From JAUYQR01 sp050632395 (lineage in GTDB: Bacteria > Pseudomonadota > Alphaproteobacteria > Rhodobacterales > Rhodobacteraceae), in assembly GCF_050632395.1 (NCBI RefSeq), contig NZ_CP192600.1, positions 3,100,001-3,164,000 on the forward strand: DNA of 64,000 nucleotides, given 5' to 3'. The notes beneath the pieces were generated by a model that did not search any database, was not told where the DNA came from, and was given only the letters and a program-made list of their open reading frames with translations. The translations under genes and the position numbers were made by a program. Positions 8,169 to 16,021 of this stretch are shown piece after piece (the stretch's first letter is position 1; every line of letters starts with the position of its first letter).

Positions 8169-9221
8169 ATGAAACAGATGAAATTTGGCTTGATCGGTGC
8201 GGCATCCGCTATTGCGGTAGCGACGGCCGCCCATGCCACCGACCCTGACGTGCTTGTGTTCGATTGGGCTGGCTGGGAAATACCCGGGCTTTCGGCCAGC
8301 TACACGGAAAAGCACGGCCAAGCTCCGACCTACGCATTCTTCGCCGACGATGACGAAGCGTTCCAGAAAATCTCGTCCGGCTTCAAGGCTGACGTGGTTC
8401 ACCCCTGCTCGCAGATGGTGCCGAAGTACCGCGCTGCCGGCCTGATCGAACCGTGGGATACCTCGCGCATCCCGGAATTCGCCAACCTCGCGCCGCGGAT
8501 GCTGGCGTCGAAGGATTTCGTCGATGACGAGGGCGTCTGGTTCATCCCGACCGACTATGCGTTCACCGCTATCGCCTACAACACCGATACAGTGCCGGTC
8601 GAGGATGTGGCCTCGCTGAAGGTGTTCCTCGACCCGAAATATGCGGGCCGCATCTCGCTGCCGGACAACACCGATGACGTGTGGGCGCTGGCGTTGCTGG
8701 CCACGGGCGTGACCGACTGGACCACCGTGACCGACGATCAGTTCACCGCTGCCGCCGACTGGCTGCGTCAGGTGCATCCGAATGTCCGCGTCTACTGGTC
8801 CGACCCGTCGGAGCTGACCCAATTGATGGCCTCGGGCGAGGTGCAGATCGCCTGGTCCTGGAACGACGCGGTCGCCCTGATGCGCGCCGAAGGGTTCCCG
8901 GTGGGCTTTCAGCGCACCCCGACCGAGGGCGTCAGCACCTGGTTCTGTGGCCTCGTCAACGTGAAGGACGGCCCCGGCAACGAGGACAAGCTTTACGACT
9001 ACGTGAACTCGTTCATCTCGCAGGATGCGGCTCAGGTCATGCTGGACAACTTCGGCTATGCTTCGGCCAACGACGCGGGCATGGCGAAGCTTCCGGTTGA
9101 GGCGCTGGTCAAAGCGGACATCAACCCGGTCGACGGCACCCTTCTGGCCCAGACCCCGCTGCCGGGTGACCTGCGCGAGCGGATGCTGGAAGAGTTCGAG
9201 CTGATCAAGTCGGGGTTCTGA
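8169..9221 (+). CDS. Extracellular solute-binding protein, spermidine/putrescine (PotD/PotF) type
   Basis: 350 residues. An N-terminal signal peptide (MKQMKFGLIGAASAIAVATA, cleavage near AHA-TD) directs it to the periplasm. The mature part begins LVFDWAGWEIPG, like PotD/PotF receptors, and contains FKADVVHPCSQMVPKYRAAGLIEPWD and the ligand-site-like IAWSWNDAVALM. Start ATG 8169 is preceded by AGAGGAG. No permease or ATPase of a polyamine transporter lies nearby, so it is an orphan receptor that must share a transporter encoded elsewhere or serve another role. A strong terminator follows the stop, so it is a one-gene transcript. Confidence 0.88.
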   Translation: MKQMKFGLIGAASAIAVATAAHATDPDVLVFDWAGWEIPGLSASYTEKHGQAPTYAFFADDDEAFQKISSGFKADVVHPCSQMVPKYRAAGLIEPWDTSRIPEFANLAPRMLASKDFVDDEGVWFIPTDYAFTAIAYNTDTVPVEDVASLKVFLDPKYAGRISLPDNTDDVWALALLATGVTDWTTVTDDQFTAAADWLRQVHPNVRVYWSDPSELTQLMASGEVQIAWSWNDAVALMRAEGFPVGFQRTPTEGVSTWFCGLVNVKDGPGNEDKLYDYVNSFISQDAAQVMLDNFGYASANDAGMAKLPVEALVKADINPVDGTLLAQTPLPGDLRERMLEEFELIKSGF

Positions 9222-9237
9222 TCCGACCGCGCGACAG

Positions 9238-9276
9238 GAAAACGCCCGGAGGCTGCGGCCTCCGGGCGTTTTCTTT
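9238..9276 (+). terminator. Strong Rho-independent terminator
   Basis: A perfect 16-bp stem begins GAAAACGCCC (9238-9253), has loop TGCG (9254-9257) and returns as GCCTCC...GTTTTC (9258-9273), followed by TTT. It lies 16 bp after the binding-protein stop. A-tracts on the 5' arm mean it can also work for transcripts arriving from the minus-strand gene ending at 9359. Confidence 0.92.
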
Positions 9277-9281
9277 GGGGG

Positions 9282-9300
9282 GTGTCCCACGGTGGGACAC
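9282..9300. repeat. 19-bp perfect palindrome, copy 1 of 3
   Basis: GTGTCCCAC-G-GTGGGACAC with 9-bp arms and a 1-bp centre. The identical 19-mer recurs at 21493-21511, and its 17-bp core recurs at 63469-63485. It lies between two convergent genes, after a complete terminator, so it is unlikely to be a terminator or promoter operator. A TTAA-N7-TCAA sequence follows 39 bp later. Confidence 0.85.
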
Positions 9301-9339
9301 TTTTGGCGCCCAATAACTTCAAGAGCTTGCGCGGCCACG

Positions 9340-9354
9340 TTAAGGTTTCGTCAA
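9340..9354 (+). promoter_or_regulatory. CtrA-like half-site pair TTAA-N7-TCAA
   Basis: TTAAGGTTTCGTCAA deviates by one base from the CtrA consensus TTAA-N7-TTAA. It lies 39 bp from palindrome copy 1 and directly before the 3' end of the convergent luciferase-like gene. An almost identical sequence sits in the same relation to palindrome copy 2. Whether CtrA binds is unknown. Confidence 0.4.
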
Positions 9355-9358
9355 CCTT

Positions 9359-10366
9359 TCAGGCGGCCTTGCTGGCGCGGCGCAGGTCGCCCAGCACCTC
9401 GGCCGCGATCTCGAACGAGCGCAGGCGCGCGGTGGGATCGTGGATCATGCCGGTCACCATCACCTCATCCGGCGCGTAGGTTTCGATGATCGCGGCCAAT
9501 TGCCGACGCACGGTTTCGGGAGCGCCGGTGGCCGAAACGGACAGCGCGTGTTCGACCTGCGCCATCACCTGCGGCGGCACTTCGGCGCTGACATCATCGA
9601 CCGGGCGCGGCAGCTTGCCGGGGCGGCCGGTGCGCAACCGCGCGAAGGCGAGGATCTGCGACGAGCGCAGGAAGCGCGCCTCGGCGTCGGTCGTGGCGGC
9701 ACAGACGCCTGCGGCGATCATCACATGCGGTCTGGCCAGATGCGCGGAGGGGCGGAAGGTGCTGCGGTAAATCTCCAGCGCCTGACCGAGCATGGCGGGG
9801 GCGAAATGCGAGGCAAAGGCGTAGGGCAGACCGAGCCACGCCGCCAGTTGCGCGCCGAACGTGCTGGAGCCGAGTATCCACACCGGCACCTCGGTCCCTT
9901 CGCCCGGAATTGCGCGGAGGGTGGCGTTGGGGTCGGCGGGGCCGAAATAGCCCATCAGTTCAACCACATCCTGCGGGAACGTATCCTCCACCGCCATGTT
10001 GCGGCGCAGCGCGCGGGCGGTGCCCATGTCGGTTCCCGGCGCACGGCCAAGACCAAGGTCGATACGACCCGGATACAGCGTGGCGAGGGTGCCGAACTGT
10101 TCGGCAATGACGAGGGGCGCGTGGTTTGGCAGCATGATTCCGCCCGCGCCGACGCGGATGGTCTTGGTGGCCCCGGCGACATGGCCGATCACGATGGAGG
10201 TCGCGGCGCTGGCGATGCCAGGCATGTTGTGGTGTTCGGCCAGCCAGTAGCGGGTATAACCAAGTCGTTCGGCGGCCTGCGCCAGCGTGACGGTGTTCTT
10301 CAGGGCATCCGCCGCCGACAGCCCTTCGGGGATCGGTGACAGGTCGAGGAGAGAGAAAGCTTGCAT
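9359..10366 (-). CDS. Luciferase-like (LLM class) flavin-dependent oxidoreductase
   Basis: 335 residues from ATG 10366, which has AAAGGA 8 bp upstream; the 45-residue extension to 10501 runs into the tmRNA gene and is rejected. It begins FSLLDLSPIPEGLS and contains YWLAEHHNMPGIASAA (about residues 39-54) and PLVIAEQFGTLATLYPGRIDLGLGRAPG, hallmarks of the group-1 bacterial-luciferase-like TIM-barrel family (YhbW/MsnO8 type). Such proteins use FMN or FMNH2 from a partner reductase to oxygenate small organic compounds. No reductase or pathway genes adjoin it, so the substrate is unknown. Confidence 0.9.
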   Translation of the reverse strand: MQAFSLLDLSPIPEGLSAADALKNTVTLAQAAERLGYTRYWLAEHHNMPGIASAATSIVIGHVAGATKTIRVGAGGIMLPNHAPLVIAEQFGTLATLYPGRIDLGLGRAPGTDMGTARALRRNMAVEDTFPQDVVELMGYFGPADPNATLRAIPGEGTEVPVWILGSSTFGAQLAAWLGLPYAFASHFAPAMLGQALEIYRSTFRPSAHLARPHVMIAAGVCAATTDAEARFLRSSQILAFARLRTGRPGKLPRPVDDVSAEVPPQVMAQVEHALSVSATGAPETVRRQLAAIIETYAPDEVMVTGMIHDPTARLRSFEIAAEVLGDLRRASKAA

Positions 10367-10454
10367 GGCAATGTTCCTTTGACCCGAAGGTAAGCCTTTC
10401 GCGGGCGATCCGAAACCCCGGCTCGCAGCCTTGTGCGCGGGCGATGATGCGTCC

Positions 10455-10483
10455 TTGCGCCGCGCGCCCCCGGTCCCTATATT
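10455..10483 (+). promoter_or_regulatory. Candidate promoter of ssrA
   Basis: TTGCGC (10455-10460), a 17-bp spacer and TATATT (10478-10483) form a plausible sigma-70 promoter. The predicted start, about 7 bp downstream, coincides with the first hairpin of the tmRNA precursor at 10491. The -35 box is only half-conserved. Confidence 0.55.
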
Positions 10484-10490
10484 CCGTCTT

Positions 10491-10806
10491 GTCAGGGGCA
10501 ACCCTGACTATGGCGATAAACGCACCTGTAATAATCGGCTCGGACCCGGGGGCGGTACCCGGCGGCTCCACCAGACCTTCCCGTTCATTGCGGGCGTGTG
10601 GGGCCGAAATAGGATCGACGAACGACCAAAGAGGCCAGCTTTCGCTCGGTGAGGTACCACCGTTATCGGTCCGCAAGTACAGTTGCCAATGACAACCGTG
10701 CTCCGATGGCTCTGGCTGCGTAAGCAGTTCGATCTATCGAAACTTAAGCCCCTGCGCTTAGCCGCGTAGGGCGGGGTTCGCAGGTACCTGGCAACAGAAA
10801 CCTGCA
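10491..10806 (+). ncRNA. ssrA: tmRNA, circularly permuted two-piece alphaproteobacterial type
   Basis: The acceptor piece comes first. It opens with hairpin GTCAGGG-GCAA-CCCTGAC (10491-10508), then a T-arm (stem CCGGG/CCCGG, 10546-10562, loop GGCGGTA) and the acceptor 3' strand CGGCTCC plus ACCA (10563-10573). After a short intervening segment the coding piece begins GGGGCCG (10600-10606), which pairs fully with CGGCTCC. The tag frame at 10685-10723 reads ANDNRAPMALAA then TAA. A hairpin GCAGGT/ACCTGC (10780-10805) marks the approximate 3' end. tmRNA rescues stalled ribosomes and tags the product for ClpXP. The exact processing ends are estimates. The T-loop lacks the usual TTC. Confidence 0.93.
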
Positions 10807-10928
10807 CCTAATTCCCTAATGCTTGACGTGTCCTGCCCGATTGCCTACCAAACCGGCATGGGGCAGCGACCGCCCCGTGAGGCTTCGGCCCAAGGATCGC
10901 ATCCCGTTTCCATTGCGCAGGATGCCCC

Positions 10929-11723
10929 ATGCCCGGACCGACCCAGATCACCCCCGCCCAGCTGATGCGCCTGATCGGCACCCCCGATGCGCCGACGATC
11001 TACGACGTTCGGCTGGCGGAAGACATCGCCGCCGACCCCCGGCTGATTCCGACCAGTATCGCCTTGCCCCACGGCGGGTTCGACCCGGCGCCGCGCGTGA
11101 CGGGGCCGGTCGTCGTGGCCTGTCAGCGCGGGCGAAAGCTGTCCGAAGGCGTGGCGGCCCTGCTGCGCACGCAAGGCATTGCCGCCGAAACGCTGGACGG
11201 CGGGACCGAGGCTTGGGCGGCGGCAGGTCTGCCGATGGTGCCGATGGCGGCCTTGAGCGGGACCGGGCTTTGGGTGACGCGGCACCGCCCCAAGGTGGAC
11301 CGCATCGCCTGCCCGTGGCTGATCCGCCGATTCATCAACCCCGGCGCGCGGTTCCTGTTCGTGGCCCCCGCCGAGGTGGCCGCCGTGGCGGACCGCTTTG
11401 ATGCGACGCCCTTCGACGTCGAGGGCGTGACCTTCAGCCACCGGGGCGAGCGGTGTTCGTTCGACGCGCTGATGGAAGATTTCGGCCTGCACACCGAGGC
11501 ACTGGACCGTCTGGCGCTGGTGGTGCGGGCCGCCGATACCGACCGGCACGACATTGCCCCGCAGGCGGGGGGCCTGCTGGCGCTTTCGGTCGGGTTGTCA
11601 CGGATGTTTCGTGATGATCTGCAACAGCTTGAGGCTGGCATGGCCCTTTACGATGCGCTTTACCGCTGGGCGCGGGACGGGCATGAGGAAGGCCACGACT
11701 GGCCCGCAGGACGCATCGCATGA
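10929..11723 (+). CDS. chrB: Rhodanese-ChrB fusion (chromate resistance accessory protein)
   Basis: 264 residues. Residues 1-105 form a rhodanese domain with an active-site-like loop VVVACQRGRKLSEG. The rest is the ChrB C-terminal domain, beginning WVTRHRPKVDRIACPWLIRRFI. ChrB proteins accompany the chromate pump ChrA as regulators or resistance accessories. A rhodanese head replaces the winged N-terminal domain of classical ChrB, suggesting redox or sulfur chemistry rather than DNA binding. The stop overlaps the chrA start (ATGA, 11720-11723), so the two are coupled. The ribosome site is weak (CAGGAT). Confidence 0.85.
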   Translation: MPGPTQITPAQLMRLIGTPDAPTIYDVRLAEDIAADPRLIPTSIALPHGGFDPAPRVTGPVVVACQRGRKLSEGVAALLRTQGIAAETLDGGTEAWAAAGLPMVPMAALSGTGLWVTRHRPKVDRIACPWLIRRFINPGARFLFVAPAEVAAVADRFDATPFDVEGVTFSHRGERCSFDALMEDFGLHTEALDRLALVVRAADTDRHDIAPQAGGLLALSVGLSRMFRDDLQQLEAGMALYDALYRWARDGHEEGHDWPAGRIA

Positions 11724-12970
11724 CCCCTTCCGTATCCGACCTGACCCGCACCTTCGCCCGGATCGGCTGCCTTTCGTTCGGCGGGCCGGCGGCGCAGATT
11801 GCGCTGATGCACCGGACCTTGGTGGACGAAAAGAAATGGGTGGACGAGCCCGATTACCTTCGCGCCCTGTCGTTTTGCATGCTGTTGCCGGGGCCAGAGG
11901 CGATGCAACTTGCGACATGGATCGGCTGGCGCTTGCACGGGGTGCGGGGCGGGTTGATCGCCGGTGGGCTGTTCGTGCTGCCCGGCGCGGTCGTGGTGCT
12001 GGCGCTGTCGATGGTCTACGCGGCTTACGGCACGCTGCCCTTGGTGGCGGCGCTGTTCACCGGGATACAGGCGGCCGTGGTGGCCGTGGTGATCGAGGCG
12101 CTTTTGCGCGTATCGAAGCGGGCGCTTAAATCGCGCGGTGCCTATGTGATCGCCGCGCTGGCCTTTGCGGGCCTTTATTTCCTGAACGCGCCCTTTCCGC
12201 TGATCATCATGGCCGCCGGGATCTACGGGTTCCTGACCAGCCGCGACGGCGCGGTGCCGTCTGGCGCGCCCGCGTTTTCAGCGGGTGCGGCAGCGCGGAC
12301 GGCGCTTTTGTGGGCGGTGATCTGGCTGGCGCCGCTGGGGGTGCTGGTGTTGGCGGACGCGGGCCTTCTGGCCGAGATCGGGGCGTTCTTTGCCAAGCTG
12401 GCGGTGCTGACATTTGGCGGGGCCTATGCGGTGCTGGCGTGGATGGCGCAGGACGTGGTGCAGGTGAAGGGCTGGCTGTCGTTGCGCCAGATGATCGACG
12501 GGCTGGGGCTGGCGGAAACCACACCCGGCCCGCTGATTCTGGTGACCGAGTTCGTGGGTTACATGGCCGCGCACCGTGAGGGCGGCGTGATGCTGGGGTT
12601 GGCCGCGGCGGTGGTGACGCTGTGGATGACCTTCGTGCCGTCCTTCGGCTTCATCTTCACCGGCGCGCCGTTCATCGCGCGGTTGACAGCGATGCCGCGT
12701 CTGTCGGGGGCACTGGCGGCGATCACTGCGGCGGTGGTGGGCGTGATCGCCAATCTTTCCCTTTGGTTCGCGCTGCATGTGCTGTTTCGCAGCGTCGAGA
12801 CGCTGACGTACGGCCCCGTGCGGATTGCGCTTCCGGACCTCACCAGCCTGAACCCCGTGGCGCTGGTGATCGGGCTTGGCGCGGGCTGGTTGCTGTTGGT
12901 TCGGCATGTCCCGCTCTTGTGGGTGCTGGCGCTTTCGGCGCTGGCTTCGGCAGCGGCCAGCCTCGCCTGA
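11720..12970 (+). CDS. chrA: Chromate efflux transporter ChrA
   Basis: 416 residues with two homologous CHR halves, the long-chain ChrA type, and about ten hydrophobic segments. The first half has the family motif FGGPAAQIALMH (about residues 20-31) and MLLPGPEAMQLATWIGW. The second half repeats it as LTFGGAYAVLAWMAQ and GLGLAETTPGPLILVTEFVG. The protein exports chromate across the inner membrane. It is translationally coupled to the rhodanese-ChrB gene. Confidence 0.93.
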   Translation: MTPSVSDLTRTFARIGCLSFGGPAAQIALMHRTLVDEKKWVDEPDYLRALSFCMLLPGPEAMQLATWIGWRLHGVRGGLIAGGLFVLPGAVVVLALSMVYAAYGTLPLVAALFTGIQAAVVAVVIEALLRVSKRALKSRGAYVIAALAFAGLYFLNAPFPLIIMAAGIYGFLTSRDGAVPSGAPAFSAGAAARTALLWAVIWLAPLGVLVLADAGLLAEIGAFFAKLAVLTFGGAYAVLAWMAQDVVQVKGWLSLRQMIDGLGLAETTPGPLILVTEFVGYMAAHREGGVMLGLAAAVVTLWMTFVPSFGFIFTGAPFIARLTAMPRLSGALAAITAAVVGVIANLSLWFALHVLFRSVETLTYGPVRIALPDLTSLNPVALVIGLGAGWLLLVRHVPLLWVLALSALASAAASLA

Positions 12971-13045
12971 ATTTTGGGCGGCAACTCCCCTTCCCTTGGC
13001 GGGCGAATCCCCTATGCTCACCGCAACCATGTAAGAGGCACCCGG

Positions 13046-13501
13046 ATGGCCCGTTCCATCGACTATGGCAATCTGATGCACCGGGCGATGCGCGGTCTGA
13101 TCCAGACCGTCCTGACCGACGTTTCGAAGAACGGCCTGCCCGGCGCGCATCATTTCTTCATCACCTTCGACACGACCCACCCCGGCGTGGAGATGGCCGA
13201 TTGGCTGAAGGCGCGCTATCCCGGCGAAATGACCGTGGTGATCCAGCACTGGTTCGAAAACCTCGACGTCACTGACGAAGGCTTTTCGATCACCCTTAAC
13301 TTCGGCAACAATCCCGAACCGATGGTCATTCCGTTTGACGCGGTCCGCACCTTTGTCGATCCCTCGGTGGAGTTCGGATTGCGGTTCGAGACGCATTCGG
13401 ACGAGGATGAGGACGACGAGGACGACATCGAGGTCGAAGAGGAACCAACCCCGCCGCGCGATGCGGAAATCGTCAGCCTCGACAAGTTCCGCAAGCAATA
13501 G
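13046..13501 (+). CDS. sspB: SspB-family ClpXP adaptor
   Basis: 151 residues from ATG 13046, with AGAGG upstream; the longer in-frame GTG-type extension to 12974 lacks a ribosome site. It begins MARSIDYGNLMHRAMRGL, carries the SspB fold core HHFFITFDTTHPGVEMADWL and a very acidic linker (EDEDDEDDIEVEEE, about residues 118-131), and ends SLDKFRKQ, a likely ClpX-docking tail. SspB-alpha captures ssrA-tagged proteins for ClpXP. It lies 2.2 kb from the tmRNA gene that makes the tag. The next gene starts 3 bp after its stop. Confidence 0.92.
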   Translation: MARSIDYGNLMHRAMRGLIQTVLTDVSKNGLPGAHHFFITFDTTHPGVEMADWLKARYPGEMTVVIQHWFENLDVTDEGFSITLNFGNNPEPMVIPFDAVRTFVDPSVEFGLRFETHSDEDEDDEDDIEVEEEPTPPRDAEIVSLDKFRKQ

Positions 13502-13504
13502 GGC

Positions 13505-14056
13505 ATGTCCGACCTCGCCCTGTTCCGCCGCCGGTTGCTGCAAAATCCGCGCCAGATGTCAGCGATTGCGCCCTCGTCGCGGGCCTTGGCACGGGCGATG
13601 GCAAAGGGGCTTGGCCCCGCCACCGGGCGTGTGGTGGAATTCGGCCCCGGCACCGGCAGCCTGACGCGCGCCATTCTGGATGCGGGCGTTTCCCCTGAGA
13701 ACCTGACCCTGTTCGAGCTTGACCCACATTTCGCAGAGCACCTAAGGACCGCCTTTCCCGGCACTACCCTGCATCTGACGGGTGCCGACACCGCCGCAGA
13801 TCATGTGGCCGCCGGGGTGGGTGCCGTGGTCTCGGGCCTGCCGCTTTTGTCGATGCCCGACGCAGTCTGCGACGCCATAGTGTCGGCTGCCTTCCAAATC
13901 CTTGCGCCCGGCGCGCCGTTCATCCAGTTCACCTACGGCCCGAAACCGCCGGTTCCCGCCGACACCATCGCAAAGCTTGGCCTGACCGTGGAAACCGGCC
14001 CGAAGATCTGGGCCAATCTGCCCCCCGCGCGGGTCTACCGCTTTCGGCAAATCTGA
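13505..14056 (+). CDS. Class I SAM-dependent methyltransferase, PmtA-like
   Basis: 183 residues. It has a Rossmann methyltransferase fold with motif I VVEFGPGTGSLTRAIL (about residues 43-58), an acidic post-motif II residue in TLFELDPHFAEHL, and VVSGLPLLSMP where KsgA/PmtA-type enzymes carry their N/S-x-P-[LF] motif. The pattern is that of phospholipid N-methyltransferases making phosphatidylcholine from phosphatidylethanolamine, but rRNA-dimethylase-like relatives share it. It begins 3 bp after sspB, so the two are probably cotranscribed. Confidence 0.75.
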   Translation: MSDLALFRRRLLQNPRQMSAIAPSSRALARAMAKGLGPATGRVVEFGPGTGSLTRAILDAGVSPENLTLFELDPHFAEHLRTAFPGTTLHLTGADTAADHVAAGVGAVVSGLPLLSMPDAVCDAIVSAAFQILAPGAPFIQFTYGPKPPVPADTIAKLGLTVETGPKIWANLPPARVYRFRQI

Positions 14057-14135
14057 CGGTATACCGCTGCATACCGATTGATTCCAAACCCGCCCGGCGC
14101 TAGACGGACGGCGAGAGCTTGCATGGGAGGCAGCG

Positions 14136-15530
14136 ATGAGCGCGATCCGTATCGAAACCGACAGCTTTGGCCCGCTTGAGGTTCCCGCCGACAAATACTG
14201 GGGCGCGCAGACCCAGCGGTCGATCATCAACTTCCCGATCGGCTGGGAAAAGCAGCCCGTCGCGATCATCCGCGCGCTTGGCGTGATCAAGAAGGCCTGC
14301 GCGCTGGTCAACATCGACCAGGGCGACATTTCGAAAGAGCTGGGCGAGGCGATTGCGGCGGCGGCGACCGAGGTAATCGACGGGAAATTCGACGACAATT
14401 TCCCCCTTGTCGTCTGGCAGACCGGGTCTGGCACGCAATCGAACATGAATGCGAACGAAGTCATCTCCAACCGCGCCATCGAAATGCTGGGCGGGGTGAT
14501 GGGCTCGAAGAAGCCGGTGCATCCCAACGACCATGTCAACATGGGGCAATCGTCGAACGACACCTTCCCTACCGCGATGCATGTGGCAATCGGTATGATG
14601 GCACGCGACGTGCTGTTGCCGGGGCTGAAGAAGCTGCACGCGGCGCTGGTAGATAAATCCATCGAATTCAAGGACATCATCAAGATCGGGCGCACCCATA
14701 CGCAGGATGCGACGCCGCTGACGCTCGGGCAGGAGTTTTCCGGCTACGCGCATCAGGTCAGCCAGGGGATCTTGCGTATCCACAAGATCCTGCCGGAAAT
14801 CTATGAGCTGGCGCAGGGCGGCACGGCGGTTGGCACCGGGCTTAACACCCGCGTCGGCTGGGACAAGCGCGTGGCGTACAAGATTGCCGAGATCACCAAC
14901 CTGCCCTTCGTCACCGCGCCGAACAAGTTCGAAGCGCTGGCCGCGCATGATGCGATGGTGATGTTTTCAGGCGCGTTGAAGACCGTCGCCGTCAGCCTGT
15001 TCAAGATTGCTAACGACATGCGGCTTCTCGGCTCCGGCCCCCGATCGGGTCTGGGCGAGTTGATCCTGCCGGAAAACGAGCCGGGGTCCTCGATCATGCC
15101 GGGCAAAGTGAACCCGACCCAGGCCGAGGCGCTGACGATGGTCTGTGCGCAGGTGATGGGCAATGACGCGGCGGTGGGCTTTGCCGGCAGCCAGGGCCAT
15201 TTCGAGTTGAACGTCTACAACCCGATGATGTCCTATAACGTGCTGCAATCCATGCAGCTTCTGGGCGATGCGGCGGGGTCTTTCACCGACAACATGGTGG
15301 TCGGAACCGAAGCCAACCTTGCCCGGATCGACAAGCTGATGAAGGAATCGCTGATGCTGGTGACGGCGCTGGCGCCGACCATCGGCTATGACAACGCGAC
15401 CAAGGTAGCCAAGACCGCGCACAAGAACGGCACGACGTTGCGCGAAGAGGCGATTGCGCTTGGCTTCGTCGACGGTGAAACCTTCGACCGCGTGGTGCGG
15501 CCGGAGGACATGATCGGGCCGAAGGGCTGA
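14136..15530 (+). CDS. fumC: Fumarate hydratase, class II
   Basis: 464 residues, full length for FumC. It starts MSAIRIETDSFGPLEVPADKYWGAQTQRS, contains the helix-2 TGSGTQSNMNANEV and NDHVNMGQSSNDTFPT regions, and carries the superfamily signature GSSIMPGKVNP (about residues 318-328). It hydrates fumarate to L-malate in the citric acid cycle. GGGAGG lies 6 bp before ATG 14136. A small DUF4169 gene overlaps its stop by one base. Confidence 0.97.
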   Translation: MSAIRIETDSFGPLEVPADKYWGAQTQRSIINFPIGWEKQPVAIIRALGVIKKACALVNIDQGDISKELGEAIAAAATEVIDGKFDDNFPLVVWQTGSGTQSNMNANEVISNRAIEMLGGVMGSKKPVHPNDHVNMGQSSNDTFPTAMHVAIGMMARDVLLPGLKKLHAALVDKSIEFKDIIKIGRTHTQDATPLTLGQEFSGYAHQVSQGILRIHKILPEIYELAQGGTAVGTGLNTRVGWDKRVAYKIAEITNLPFVTAPNKFEALAAHDAMVMFSGALKTVAVSLFKIANDMRLLGSGPRSGLGELILPENEPGSSIMPGKVNPTQAEALTMVCAQVMGNDAAVGFAGSQGHFELNVYNPMMSYNVLQSMQLLGDAAGSFTDNMVVGTEANLARIDKLMKESLMLVTALAPTIGYDNATKVAKTAHKNGTTLREEAIALGFVDGETFDRVVRPEDMIGPKG

Positions 15531-15709
15531 TGGCCGAGGTCGTCAACCTGCGGCAAGTGAAAAAGCAGGCGGCCCGCAAGGCCGCCCGCGTCGAGGCGGA
15601 TGCCAACGCCGCGAAATTCGGCCGCACCAAGGCCGAGCGTGAGGTTGAGGCGGCGCGTGCGGCAAAGGCCGCGCGCGATCTGGACGGGCACCTTCGCGAG
15701 ACGGATTGA
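15530..15709 (+). CDS. DUF4169 family small protein
   Basis: 59 residues, MAEVVNLRQVKKQAARKAAR then a highly charged Ala/Arg/Lys/Glu-rich helix. It has the opening VNLRQ-KK-R typical of DUF4169. TGATG overlaps the fumC stop by one base, so it is translated by reinitiation from the fumC message. No function is assigned. High charge and helicity suggest a nucleic-acid- or ribosome-associated protein, but that is speculation. Confidence 0.8.
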   Translation: MAEVVNLRQVKKQAARKAARVEADANAAKFGRTKAEREVEAARAAKAARDLDGHLRETD

Positions 15710-15775
15710 ACCGACGGGCCGGTCGCGCGAATTAGCCCGGTGACAAGCGCCGGGAGGGGGCGTTAGCGTAGCGCC

Positions 15776-16021
15776 ATGACCAACCGCCCCGTTAAACGCT
15801 CGCTTACCCTGAACGGCCACCGCACCAGCGTGTCGTTGGAAGACCCGTTCTGGACGGCATTTCGCGATATTGCCGCCGCCCGTGGCCAGCCGCTGAACGA
15901 CCTTGCCGCCGAAATCGACGCCGCCCGCACGCGCGATGAGGGGCTTGCGTCAGCGATCCGGGTGTTCGTACTGCACCATTACCGCGCGGCGGCGGCCAGC
16001 GCGGGCGCCAGATCACCGTAA
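15776..16021 (+). CDS. Ribbon-helix-helix domain protein
   Basis: 81 residues. MTNRPVKRSLTLNGHRTSVSLEDPFWTAF gives the beta strand and first helix of the RHH_4 fold, followed by NDLAAEIDAAR and AIRVFVLHHYR. Members are small, probably DNA-binding proteins, often found beside fumC/DUF4169 in this group. Its last 43 bp overlap the 3' end of the convergent DUF1638 gene (15979-16021). Confidence 0.85.
   Translation: MTNRPVKRSLTLNGHRTSVSLEDPFWTAFRDIAAARGQPLNDLAAEIDAARTRDEGLASAIRVFVLHHYRAAAASAGARSP

Noticed and set aside
9282..9300. Palindrome as a parS partition site
   Set aside because: The layout TGTnnCAC..GTGnnACA is similar, but parS is a 16-bp TGTTTCACGTGAAACA and the central odd base and CCC/GGG arms differ; no parAB is present.
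10336..10692. Plus-strand ORFs over 10336-10692
   Set aside because: The region is occupied by the tmRNA gene and the 5' end of the luciferase-like gene; no ribosome site or domain.
10929..12970. chrBA as a mobile island next to ssrA
   Set aside because: No integrase, direct att repeats or composition change can be seen; kept only as a question in the tmRNA finding.
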